A stretch of DNA of 10,120 bases, taken from positions 1 through 10,120 of the forward strand of contig JAQGOE010000213.1 in assembly GCA_028293725.1 (NCBI GenBank), in the 5' to 3' direction. This DNA is from Gammaproteobacteria bacterium (GTDB lineage: Bacteria; Pseudomonadota; Gammaproteobacteria; Steroidobacterales; Steroidobacteraceae). Within the stretch, counting starts at the first letter, position 1; each line of letters begins with the position of its first letter. The position numbers and the translations under genes are program-made. The notes beneath the pieces are model-generated. The model saw only the letters and a list, made by a program, of their open reading frames with translations. It did not search any database and was not told the DNA's origin. Below are positions 1-6,576 of the stretch, in pieces.

Positions 1-1372
1 GCACCGGTTCTCCCCGTGTCGACAGGAACTGGGTTCCCGGTACGTAAGTGATCTGTGCCCCGGGAAATGCGGCCTTCATGCCCTCCAACACACTCACGAC
101 GTGGGTCGGATGGCCGTTGTAGTTGCCCAAAAGGACGCCAGTCTGTTCCGCCAGTGGCCCGACGACGGCGATCCGTGTCACTGAGCGCAGGGGCAGCACG
201 CCATCGTTCTTGAGCAGCACCATCGATTCATTGGCGAGGCGGCGCGCCAGGTTGCGATGCACGGTGCTATCGAGTTGGCCGGGGTCGAGGTTCGAGTACG
301 GCACCGCCGCCGGCGGATCGAACATGCCGAGCCGCATGCGAGCGGTGAACAACCGGACGAGAGCCGTGTCGAGGGCGCTCTCCGGGAGATAGCCTTGTTG
401 CACAGCTTCGATGTACGGCCGGTAATCGTGGTCATCGGTTAGTTTGTCGAAGTCAATACATTCATTGTCCATGCCGCGTTGGAGCGATATTGCAGAGGCC
501 TGCGGCTGAGTCGGGCGGTAGTCGTGGCCGCTGAAGATGTCGCGTACGGCACTGCAATCGGAAACCACGTAACCGGGAAACTGCCACGCGCCGCGCAATG
601 TGTGTTGGAGGAGGAATTCGTTCGCGCAAGCCGGCTCACCGTTGACGGCGTTGTAAGCGCACATTACCGAACCGGCGTGACCTTCGACCACTGCCGCCCG
701 GAACGCCGGCAAGTAGGTGTCTTCCTCGTCATGCCTGCTGACGTCGACATCTGCGAAGTGTCGCGTAGGTTCGGGTCCGCTGTGCACGGCGAAATGTTTT
801 GGAGTGGAGATAGCGAGGTAGTACCGGGGATCCGTCCCCTGCATTCCCGTTACGAACGCGACTGCCAGGCGCGCGCTCAGATAGGGGTCTTCTCCGTAGG
901 TTTCCTGCCCCCGCCCCCAGCGCGGATCGCGGAAGATGTTGACGTTGGGCGCCCAGAAATCGAGGCCTTCGAAAATGTTGGAATGCCCGTCACGTTCGGC
1001 CTGGACGTGTTTGATCCGTCCTTCGATGCCGATCGCGGTCGCCATCTCATGAATCCCCGGCACATCAAAGGTCGCGGCCAGGCCGATAGGCTCCGGAAAT
1101 TCGGTTGTCCCGTTCGTGGCGACCCCGTGCAGGGCCTCGCTCCACCAGTCGTACGCGGGCACGCCCAGGCGTGAAATCGCGCGCGCCTGATTGACGAGCT
1201 GTGAGGCCTTCTCCTCGAGTGTCATGCGATGCACGAGGTCAGCCGCGCGCTCTTCGGGCGAAAGGCTGACGTTCATGTAGGGCAGCTTCGTCGGGTCCTG
1301 CCCTTGCGCTCGTATGCCACCGATTTCCAGAGCGACGCTCATGACGAGCATGCCCAGCATTCTTTTGCGCAA
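1..1372 (-). CDS. Secreted glycoside hydrolase family 3 enzyme, probably beta-xylosidase/beta-glucosidase (C-terminus cut by window edge)
   Basis: A continuous reading frame of 457 codons runs off the left edge. After a signal peptide ending near RAQGQ it shows the GH3 N-terminal domain: DPRWGRGQETYGEDPYL (from about residue 149), KHFAVHSGPEPTRH (about 192-205) and VVSDCSAVRDIF, whose Asp, about residue 272, is the expected nucleophile. The GH3 C-terminal domain starts near residue 384 with MVLLKNDGVLPL, and GNYNGHPTHVVSVLEG follows. The HSGPEP and NYNG motifs are those I associate with bacterial beta-xylosidase-type members, and the XylR-like operator upstream agrees, but beta-glucosidase or arabinofuranosidase activity is possible. 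Relatives are usually about 750-900 residues, so roughly half is visible. I chose TTG at 1372 because it gives a signal peptide with an RKR n-region; ATG at 1360 would start at MLGMLVMS without positive charges. The enzyme probably acts in the periplasm or at the surface, releasing xylose or glucose from oligosaccharides. Confidence 0.93.
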   Translation of the reverse strand, partial: MRKRMLGMLVMSVALEIGGIRAQGQDPTKLPYMNVSLSPEERAADLVHRMTLEEKASQLVNQARAISRLGVPAYDWWSEALHGVATNGTTEFPEPIGLAATFDVPGIHEMATAIGIEGRIKHVQAERDGHSNIFEGLDFWAPNVNIFRDPRWGRGQETYGEDPYLSARLAVAFVTGMQGTDPRYYLAISTPKHFAVHSGPEPTRHFADVDVSRHDEEDTYLPAFRAAVVEGHAGSVMCAYNAVNGEPACANEFLLQHTLRGAWQFPGYVVSDCSAVRDIFSGHDYRPTQPQASAISLQRGMDNECIDFDKLTDDHDYRPYIEAVQQGYLPESALDTALVRLFTARMRLGMFDPPAAVPYSNLDPGQLDSTVHRNLARRLANESMVLLKNDGVLPLRSVTRIAVVGPLAEQTGVLLGNYNGHPTHVVSVLEGMKAAFPGAQITYVPGTQFLSTRGEPV

Positions 1373-1373
1373 C

Positions 1374-1382
1374 TCTTCCCCC
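1374..1382 (-). promoter_or_regulatory. Ribosome binding site deciding the GH3 start
   Basis: Read on the minus strand, a G-run followed by AAGAG directly precedes TTG (1372) and lies about 12 bases or more from ATG (1360). Similar G-rich sites precede the LysR and receptor genes in this window. Spacing suits the TTG start, and the positively charged signal-peptide n-region it adds supports it. ATG at 1360 is the alternative. Confidence 0.45.
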
Positions 1383-1397
1383 CAATGCCAATCAGCG

Positions 1398-1409
1398 CGA
1401 AACGTTTGC
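1398..1409. promoter_or_regulatory. Second LacI/GalR-type operator candidate in the GH3 leader
   Basis: CGAAACGTTTGC matches the symmetric LacI-family pattern GCAAACGTTTGC at 10 of 12 positions, with the central AAACGTTT perfect. Its centre is 34 bases downstream of the palindrome at 1431-1444, inside the transcribed leader. The same motif type occurs at 8936-8951 and 9022-9033. Confidence 0.4.
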
Positions 1410-1430
1410 AGACGTCACCGTGCCGCCCTA

Positions 1431-1444
1431 TGGTAGCGCTACCG
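1431..1444. promoter_or_regulatory. Palindromic LacI-family operator, XylR 'xyl-box'-like
   Basis: TGGTAGCGCTACCG contains the perfect 12-base palindrome GGTAGCGCTACC. From memory, it closely matches the xyl-box bound by the LacI-family repressor XylR in Xanthomonas campestris (TGGTAGCGCTAACA). It sits one base past the GH3 -10 element and would cover the transcription start, a standard repressor position. The regulator's identity is inferred; no LacI-family gene lies in the window. Confidence 0.7.
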
Positions 1445-1445
1445 A

Positions 1446-1474
1446 AGTATTGTCTGACTAATCGCGATAGTCAA
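1446..1474 (-). promoter_or_regulatory. Sigma70-type promoter of the GH3 gene
   Basis: On the minus strand, TTGACT (1469-1474) is followed after exactly 17 bases by AATACT (1446-1451). The -35 matches consensus at five of six positions and the -10 at four of six. Transcription would start near 1439, giving a leader of about 65-70 bases before the TTG start. The palindromic operator at 1431-1444 lies directly downstream of the -10, where a bound protein would block initiation. Confidence 0.6.
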
Positions 1475-1498
1475 CCACCGCTGCCGCGCTCTCGCTCG

Positions 1499-2524
1499 TT
1501 ACGCGCGCGCGCTTCGGTGCATACCGCCCTGTGCGTAGGGCTGCTGAACAACCTGCAAACGGGGGCGGTCGGATTTCGGGGCGTAGAGCGACGCTGCGAC
1601 GTCACGCAGGGAGACTAACAGCGCGTGCGCACCGGGGGATAACTTGTGACCCCTGCGCGTAATGATACCGAAGCAGCCGATTTCCAAGCCGAGATCTTCG
1701 ATGAGCACGGACAGGCAGCCGGATTCGCACAGAGGCTGCACCAGCTCCTGTTGTAACACCGCGACGGCATCGGTGGCCCGCAGCAGCTGGGTGATGACGG
1801 GCAGGGACTGTGTCTGAATGATGTTCGCCGGCACCGCCAAACCTCGTTGTAGGAACACCCCCGTGAGGCGTTCCCGCAGCACGCTTTCCGGCGGAGGAAG
1901 AATCCAGGGATGACCGAGAAGATCCTCCAGCCGCACGTCGGCTTTACCGGCCAGCGGATGCTGGCCACCGACGAGAACCGCATGGCGCTCGTCCTCGAGA
2001 GGCTCGAATTGCAGACTCTCGGGGCTGTCGGCGTCCAGAAGGCGCGCCACGAGCATATCGAGCTCACCCTGCATGAGCTTATCGACGAGCGGCCGGCTGT
2101 GATCGAGCTCCACGCTCACCAACAACCCGGGATGCTTCTGTTTCAGCAAGCCGATCGCCGTTGGCACCAGATTCGCGGCGGGAGTACTGATGGTGCCGAG
2201 CGATGCCTGTCCTGAAAGGCCCGACTTGAGAGTCGCGATCTCCTGTTGGGCGAGATGGATCTCCGAGAGGATCGAGCGTGCGTGGCGCACGAGGATCTCG
2301 CCACACGAGGTGGGCACGATGCCGCGCGCATGCCGCTCGAAGAGCCGCACCTGCAGGGCGTCTTCGATCTCCCGTAGCAGCTTGGAGGCGGCCGGTTGCG
2401 TCATGCCAATGGCCTGGGCCGCGCGCACCACACAGCGCTCCTCGTCCAAGTGGGCCAACAGAGCGATCTGCCTCATTTTCAGGCGCGAACGAATCAGAGA
2501 ACCGGTTCTCGAGCTCATCGCCAT
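1499..2524 (-). CDS. LysR-type transcriptional regulator (GbpR-like)
   Basis: A 341-residue protein with the LysR architecture. The N-terminal winged helix-turn-helix (about residues 15-75) includes RAAQAIGMTQPAASKLLREIE, followed by a linker helix and an effector-binding domain from about residue 105 to 315. The N-terminal RLKMRQIALLAHLDEER segment resembles the GbpR-like group, some of which sense sugars or sugar acids; the ligand cannot be read from sequence. About 25 C-terminal residues (from SDRPRLQ) extend past the usual end. ATG at 2524 is favoured because GAGGGGGG lies about two bases upstream in the mRNA sense. The gene points the same way as the GH3 gene 127 bases downstream, but that gene has its own promoter. 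LysR proteins usually act on nearby or divergent genes. Here the best candidate targets are its own promoter region, with the repeats at 2545-2574 and 2668-2698, and the GH3 gene. Confidence 0.92.
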   Translation of the reverse strand: MAMSSRTGSLIRSRLKMRQIALLAHLDEERCVVRAAQAIGMTQPAASKLLREIEDALQVRLFERHARGIVPTSCGEILVRHARSILSEIHLAQQEIATLKSGLSGQASLGTISTPAANLVPTAIGLLKQKHPGLLVSVELDHSRPLVDKLMQGELDMLVARLLDADSPESLQFEPLEDERHAVLVGGQHPLAGKADVRLEDLLGHPWILPPPESVLRERLTGVFLQRGLAVPANIIQTQSLPVITQLLRATDAVAVLQQELVQPLCESGCLSVLIEDLGLEIGCFGIITRRGHKLSPGAHALLVSLRDVAASLYAPKSDRPRLQVVQQPYAQGGMHRSARA

Positions 2525-2545
2525 TACCCCCCTCGGCTAGTTCCC

Positions 2546-2574
2546 ACTAATGGCCGCCTACTGCGGCCACTAGT
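2546..2574. repeat. Inverted repeat upstream of the LysR gene
   Basis: ACTAATGGCCGC (2546-2557) and GCGGCCACTAGT (2563-2574) pair at 11 of 12 positions around the 5-base loop CTACT. It ends 22 bases before the LysR start codon, so it would form a strong hairpin in the leader mRNA or act as a dyad operator. No T-run follows on the minus strand, which argues against an ordinary intrinsic terminator for iclR. Autoregulation by the LysR protein is the simplest reading. Confidence 0.5.
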
Positions 2575-2667
2575 CAAACAGGCTTCCTGGCGCGCCGCCA
2601 GTGCGTCGCCTTACGGAATCAGTTCAGGCGCCCCCCTTGCATCATGCTCGTATACGGGCACTATGAT

Positions 2668-2698
2668 CACTAATGGAACCATGTAAGCCATTATGGTG
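2668..2698. promoter_or_regulatory. Candidate regulatory dyad between iclR and lysR
   Basis: CACTAATGG (2668-2676) recurs exactly at 2545-2553 beside the lysR start. In this copy TAATGG is followed after 11 bases by its inverse CCATTA (2688-2693), inside the near-palindrome CCATTATGG. The stretch lies 20 bases beyond the iclR stop codon. A repeated half-site with inverted symmetry suggests a regulator site, but no confident -35/-10 pair was found in the 193-base gap. Confidence 0.35.
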
Positions 2699-2717
2699 CA
2701 AGCGCCGCCGGCTCGAG

Positions 2718-3488
2718 CTAGAGCTCGTGGCTGATTTTTCGGGCGGCCTGGCGGGTCGCCGTGGCCGCTTGCGTCAGACTCAGCTTGGCGGAACGCCCGC
2801 CGATATAGGGCATGACCAGGGTCGCAATAGCCGTTTCGCTCTTGCCTTCCATAATCGGAGCCGCGATGTCAGTTACCGCGTCCACGTACTTGCTGGGGCT
2901 CAGATAGAACCCCATGTCCCGAATGGACTGCACCTCGTGTTCGATGGCGGCCCAAAGCTTGCGGTCTTTGTCGGATGACAGCAGCGCCTGCCACGCCGCA
3001 CGGCGAGCCGCTGTTTGGTAGGCAAACAACACCGGCCCGGACGCCGATTGATTCAACGGCCGCCGATGGCCTACTCGCACCGAGAAAACCTCCGTGTCCG
3101 GGCTTTCTACCCGGGCCACGACCACGATGTCGGCCCCACTCGCGACGGTCAGATGACAACTTTGCGAGGTCGCTTCCGCGAGGCGCTGCATCTCGGGCAA
3201 CGCGTGCACGAGCAGATTGCGTTGCGGCGGCGCCCGCATCGCTACGTCAAATAACTTGCGTGTAAGCGCGAAGCGATCTGCGTCAGTGCGCGCCAGGTAA
3301 CCGAGTTGCTCGAGCACTATCACCATACGGTAGATCTCGTTGCGAGACTTTCCCAACGCGCGCGCGAGCTCCGAGACCGCATAGGGCTCGGCTTGGCCCG
3401 CGAGAAACTCCAGCACCTCGAGACCCTTCTTCAGCGCCGGAGCCTGGTAGCTCTCAGCGCTCGTGCTTTTCTTGACAAGTCGTACCAT
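2718..3488 (-). CDS. IclR-family transcriptional regulator
   Basis: A 256-residue protein of normal IclR length. Residues about 15-75 form the IclR winged helix: PALKKGLEVLEFLAG, then VSELARALGKSRNEIYRM as the helix-turn-helix, then LEQLGYLAR. The rest matches the IclR effector-binding domain, with the GADIVVVARVES strand, VGHRRPLNQSASGPVLFAY, and IAAPIMEG near the C-terminus. It is divergent from fucD with only 38 bases between the two start codons, so it is the natural regulator of fucD-fucP, perhaps sensing L-fucose, L-fuconate or a keto-deoxy acid. That assignment is inference from position. ATG at 3488 has only a weak ribosome binding site, but no better upstream or nearby internal start is available. 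Whether it activates or represses cannot be told. Confidence 0.92.
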   Translation of the reverse strand: MVRLVKKSTSAESYQAPALKKGLEVLEFLAGQAEPYAVSELARALGKSRNEIYRMVIVLEQLGYLARTDADRFALTRKLFDVAMRAPPQRNLLVHALPEMQRLAEATSQSCHLTVASGADIVVVARVESPDTEVFSVRVGHRRPLNQSASGPVLFAYQTAARRAAWQALLSSDKDRKLWAAIEHEVQSIRDMGFYLSPSKYVDAVTDIAAPIMEGKSETAIATLVMPYIGGRSAKLSLTQAATATRQAARKISHEL

Positions 3489-3500
3489 GAGTGGAACAGT
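3472..3500 (+). promoter_or_regulatory. Candidate fucD promoter inside the 5' end of iclR
   Basis: A perfect TTGACA (3472-3477) lies within the first codons of iclR. After 17 bases comes AACAGT (3495-3500), a poor -10 with three matches. Transcription from near 3507 would leave a 20-base leader that includes the ribosome binding site at 3512-3517. A consensus -35 with a weak -10 suits an activated promoter; this is inference. Confidence 0.4.
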
Positions 3501-3507
3501 TGCTCAT
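3487..3507. promoter_or_regulatory. Inverted repeat in the iclR-fucD divergent region, candidate IclR operator
   Basis: ATGAG (3487-3491) and CTCAT (3503-3507) are inverted around 11 bases that contain TGGAACAG. The repeat spans the iclR start codon and most of the 38-base gap, covering the expected fucD -10 region. A protein bound here would affect both genes. The arms are short, so this is a candidate only. Confidence 0.35.
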
Positions 3508-3511
3508 ATAT

Positions 3512-3517
3512 GGGAGG
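3512..3517 (+). promoter_or_regulatory. Ribosome binding site deciding the fucD start
   Basis: GGGAGG is separated by 9 bases from TTG at 3527. It is the only strong Shine-Dalgarno sequence here and rules out GTG at 3491, which lies upstream of it. Confidence 0.75.
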
Positions 3518-3526
3518 GCCGATCCC

Positions 3527-4807
3527 TTGACGCGCATCTTAAACCTTCAGACCCACGACCTGCGTTTTCCGACCTCGATTTTCCTCGACGGGTCGGATGC
3601 CATGAATCCCGATCCCGACTATTCCGCAGCTTACGTCATTCTATCGACCGACCATCCCCAAGGACTAGCCGGCCACGGCTTCACGTTCACGATCGGGCGC
3701 GGCAACGAGCTGTGCGTGGCTGCGATCGAGGCGTACCGCCCTTTCATCGTGGGCCGCTCCCTGGAGGAGATCGTCTCCAACATGAGCGCCTTCTGGCGCT
3801 CCCTGGCCGGCGATAGTCAACTGCGCTGGCTCGGCCCCGAGAAGGGCGTGATACACCTGGCACTGGCTGCGATACTGAATGCGGTGTGGGACCTGTGGGC
3901 GAAATCTGTCGGCAAGCCGGTCTGGAAGCTGGTGGCTGACCTGACACCCGAACAATTCGTCTCGCTCATCGACTTCAGACACATCGAGGACGTGCTGACG
4001 CCGAAGGAAGGACTCGAGATCCTGCATCGCCAGGCTGCGGGCAAGGCCACACGCGAGCAGCGGCTGCGTGCGGAAGGTTATCCGGCCTACACCACTTCAG
4101 TCGGTTGGCTTGGCTACGATGACGACAAGGTGCGCCGGCTGTGCCGCGAATATGTCGCGCAAGGCTGGCACAACTTCAAAATCAAAGTCGGCCGTGACCT
4201 CAGCGAAGACCTGCGGCGCTGCGCCCTCGTGCGCCAGGAAATCGGGCCGGACCGGCGCCTCATGATCGATGCCAACCAGGTTTGGGAAGTGAACGCGGCG
4301 ATCCCGTGGTTGCGGGCGCTCTGCGAGTTCGATCCTTGGTGGATCGAGGAGCCCGTCAGTCCCGATGACATCCTCGGCCACAGGACCGTCGCCCGTGCGG
4401 TGCGGCCCATGCGCGTCGCGACAGGTGAGCACGTTCACAATCGCATCATGTTCAAACAATTGCTCGCCAGCGGGGCGATCGAAGTCGTACAGCCGGACCC
4501 CTGTCGGCTCGGTGGTTTGAACGAGGTGCTCGCCGTCCTGCTGCTGGCTGCCAAATTCGGCAAGCCGGTCTGCCCGCATGCGGGCGGGGTGGGGCTGTGC
4601 GAATATGCCCAACACATCTCGATGATCGACTTCGTGGTCGTGAGCGGGAGCTGGCAGGAGGCGATGTGCGAGCATACTCAGCATCTGCACGAGCATTTCG
4701 TGCATCCCATCGAAGTCGATCGGGGCCGCTATCGCGTACCACTACAGCCGGGATTCAGCGCCGAGATGCGTTCCGAGTCGATTGCAGAGGCTACCCACAG
4801 AGGCTGA
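3527..4807 (+). CDS. fucD: L-fuconate dehydratase (enolase superfamily)
   Basis: A 426-residue enolase-superfamily enzyme that dehydrates L-fuconate to 2-keto-3-deoxy-L-fuconate in the cytoplasm. From the TTG start the N-terminus reads MTRILNLQTHDLRFPTS and then LDGSDAMNPDPDYSAAYV, nearly the same as Xanthomonas campestris FucD. All catalytic positions fall at the same numbers as I remember for that enzyme: K218 and K220 (KIKVG), metal ligands D248 (MIDANQ), E274 (WIEEP) and E301 (ATGEH), and the D324-H351 dyad (QPDPCRLGG; HAGGVG). This agreement supports both function and start. The C-terminus stops at GFSAEMRSESIAEATHRG, about 15 residues short of the Xanthomonas protein, and a neighbouring frame continues with YPQR, so an old frameshift is possible. 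fucP follows 46 bases downstream, probably in the same operon. Activity on a related 6-deoxy acid cannot be excluded. Confidence 0.95.
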   Translation: MTRILNLQTHDLRFPTSIFLDGSDAMNPDPDYSAAYVILSTDHPQGLAGHGFTFTIGRGNELCVAAIEAYRPFIVGRSLEEIVSNMSAFWRSLAGDSQLRWLGPEKGVIHLALAAILNAVWDLWAKSVGKPVWKLVADLTPEQFVSLIDFRHIEDVLTPKEGLEILHRQAAGKATREQRLRAEGYPAYTTSVGWLGYDDDKVRRLCREYVAQGWHNFKIKVGRDLSEDLRRCALVRQEIGPDRRLMIDANQVWEVNAAIPWLRALCEFDPWWIEEPVSPDDILGHRTVARAVRPMRVATGEHVHNRIMFKQLLASGAIEVVQPDPCRLGGLNEVLAVLLLAAKFGKPVCPHAGGVGLCEYAQHISMIDFVVVSGSWQEAMCEHTQHLHEHFVHPIEVDRGRYRVPLQPGFSAEMRSESIAEATHRG

Positions 4808-4853
4808 AGCCGCTGACAGGCATGCCGTTCGCACCGAACCTGGACTTGCCTGC

Positions 4854-6185
4854 ATGTTGAAGCTCCGATCGCGTTGGTTCGCTGATGAGCAGGGCGGAAG
4901 CTTTGCGTTCACCTTTTGCCTGGTGAGCTCACTGTTCCTGCTCTGGGGTTTCTGCAACGGCTTGATCGACGTCATGGACAAGCACTTCCAGGACGAGCTG
5001 CATCTCACCAAGGCGCAGTCCGCCTGGGTGCAGACGGCGCACTACCTCGGCTATGCGCTCATGGCCCTTCCGGCAGGCCTGCTCGCCCGCAGCATTGGCT
5101 ACAAAGGCGGCATCATCGCGGGACTCCTCGTCGTCAGCCTCGGAGGTTTCTGGTTCATTGCAGCGACGCAGATCGCATCGTTTTGGGCGTTTCTGCTGGG
5201 CGTGAGTGTGATTGCCGTGGGACTCACCCTGTTGGAAACCGTCGCGAATCCCTACACCACGGTATTGGGCCCGAAAGAATTCGGCCCCTTCCGCATCAAC
5301 CTGGCGCAGAGCCTGAATGGCATCGGCTGGATGCTCGGGCCACTCGTCGGAGGCGCCTTCTTCTACTCCGCCGGCGGAACCGAGGTTTCTCAGAAACAAC
5401 TGCAGATTCCGTACGTCGGTATTGCTCTGCTCGTACTCGCTTTGGCGCTCGTGTTCTACCGCGCCAAGGTTCCAGATGTTGCCTCGCCCGCGGACCCGGT
5501 CGAGTTGCTTCCGGGAAACAATATCCGCGGATCGCTCTGGTCGCGGCCGCATTTCCTGGGAGCCGTGCTGGCACAGTTTCTCTACGTTGCGGCCCAAGCA
5601 GGGATATTCAGCTTCTTTATCAACTACATGGTGGCGGAGATTCCGCCGTTACCGGGCGGCTGGACGAGCGCCATTCCCAGAAGTGGAGTCAGCGCGCGCG
5701 CCGGCGAGCTCTTCATCAATGAGCAGGGCGCCGCCGAGTTGCAGGGCCTGGTGGGTTTCGGTCTGTTTCTCATCGGGCGCCTGAGCGGTGCGGCACTCCT
5801 GACACGCGCATCCCCATCCCGACTTCTCGGTCACTATTCGCTCGTCAACACCCTACTGTGCGCCATCGTGGTCATGAAGCTCGGCTGGCTGTCGGTAGCC
5901 GGCGTGTTCCTCACGTTTTTCTTCATGTCCATCAGCTTTCCTACTATCTTCGCACTCGGAATCGATGGACTGGGCCGGGAAGTCAAGCGAGGCTCGGCTT
6001 TCATTGTCATGGCGATTCTCGGGGGCGCCATCATGCCGAAACTCATGGGCTACCTGGGAGACCGTTACGACATGTCCACGGGGTTCCTGATGCCCCTGGC
6101 CTGCTTCGCGTTGATTGCCCTCTACGGCTATGCGTGGCCGGTGCTCAGATCCGGCGGCTACAGTCGACTCGCTATTCGCGGCTAG
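4854..6185 (+). CDS. fucP: L-fucose/H+ symporter, FHS family of the major facilitator superfamily
   Basis: A 443-residue membrane protein with about 12 hydrophobic segments, similar in length to E. coli FucP (438). It would import L-fucose with a proton across the inner membrane. Matching motifs include LFLLWGFCNGLIDVMDKHF in helix 1, LLETVANPYTTVLGP in helix 4, FRINLAQSLNGIG in helix 5, and SFPTIFALGIDGLG with SAFIVMAILGGAIMP near the end. D39 and E128 correspond to the two acidic residues used for proton coupling and substrate binding in E. coli FucP (D46 and E135), with a constant offset of seven. I chose ATG 4854 because it places helix 1 about 17 residues from the N-terminus. Its ribosome binding site is weak, and the frame is open back to TTG 4782 inside fucD, so coupled translation is possible. 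The sugar could be another hexose, since FHS members include glucose/galactose carriers, but fucD next door favours fucose. Confidence 0.93.
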   Translation: MLKLRSRWFADEQGGSFAFTFCLVSSLFLLWGFCNGLIDVMDKHFQDELHLTKAQSAWVQTAHYLGYALMALPAGLLARSIGYKGGIIAGLLVVSLGGFWFIAATQIASFWAFLLGVSVIAVGLTLLETVANPYTTVLGPKEFGPFRINLAQSLNGIGWMLGPLVGGAFFYSAGGTEVSQKQLQIPYVGIALLVLALALVFYRAKVPDVASPADPVELLPGNNIRGSLWSRPHFLGAVLAQFLYVAAQAGIFSFFINYMVAEIPPLPGGWTSAIPRSGVSARAGELFINEQGAAELQGLVGFGLFLIGRLSGAALLTRASPSRLLGHYSLVNTLLCAIVVMKLGWLSVAGVFLTFFFMSISFPTIFALGIDGLGREVKRGSAFIVMAILGGAIMPKLMGYLGDRYDMSTGFLMPLACFALIALYGYAWPVLRSGGYSRLAIRG

Positions 6186-6576
6186 CGGACAATCCAGTCG
6201 GAGTCACGGTACTCGCGTGTGATCCGGGCAGGGCTACCGGGTAGTTGCGCAGATCGAAGATCCCGGTCATTGGCGTCCACTTTTTTCCGGCCGGTGTCCA
6301 GGGAGTCGGCGCCTGTAACGTCCCCATGAGGGTCTCCCATTCGCGAATCCGCGGATTGGCCTTCTCCGCGGCGGCCATGCGCTCCGGATCGAACCGTGCG
6401 TCATCTGTCTCCATGATCATCACGAGTCGGGTCCCGAGCCGGAAGATTTCCATTGCGATGACGCCCTGTTCGCGCAGATGCTCGAGCACCTCCGGCCACA
6501 CGTCCCGGTGAAACGCCTCATACAGCTGGATCAAATCCGGATCCGCCTTCAGATCCAACGCCAGACAATAGCGCAT
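6172..6576 (-). CDS. L-rhamnose/L-fucose mutarotase (RhaM, DUF718 family)
   Basis: A 134-residue protein of the RhaM (YiiL) family, small enzymes that interconvert sugar anomers in the cytoplasm. Y19, H23 and W27 in YEAFHRDVWPEV line up with Y18, H22 and W26 of E. coli RhaM, the first two being active-site residues. The MIMETDD strand and the helix ending in REWETLM also fit. The E. coli protein has 104 residues; the extra C-terminal part after FDLRNYP looks like a disordered tail and overlaps the end of fucP by 14 bases in the opposite direction. Next to fucD and fucP, L-fucose is the likelier substrate than L-rhamnose, and the classical FucU mutarotase is absent from the window. ATG at 6576 has a modest GGTGA ribosome site. 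Transcription toward fucP could also produce antisense RNA. Confidence 0.88.
   Translation of the reverse strand: MRYCLALDLKADPDLIQLYEAFHRDVWPEVLEHLREQGVIAMEIFRLGTRLVMIMETDDARFDPERMAAAEKANPRIREWETLMGTLQAPTPWTPAGKKWTPMTGIFDLRNYPVALPGSHASTVTPTGLSASRE

Noticed and set aside
479..1174. 231-codon plus-strand open frame across the GH3 gene
   Set aside because: It is antisense to clear GH3 motifs (SDC, KHFAVHSGPEP, RWGRGQE) and has no recognisable domain; high GC explains the open frame.
2714..2727. CGAGCT-AG-AGCTCG palindrome at the iclR stop codon as a terminator
   Set aside because: The two-base loop is too tight for a hairpin and no T-run follows on the minus strand.
3443..3460. TGGTAGC and AGCGCT fragments resembling the GH3 operator
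   Set aside because: The two halves are separated by extra bases, do not form the palindrome, and lie inside iclR coding sequence.
3491..3526. Upstream GTG start that would add 12 residues to FucD
   Set aside because: It lies before the only strong ribosome binding site, and the TTG start gives residue numbers identical to Xanthomonas FucD.
4097..4705. 202-codon minus-strand open frame in fucD
   Set aside because: It is antisense to the catalytic core of fucD, where all active-site residues are conserved.
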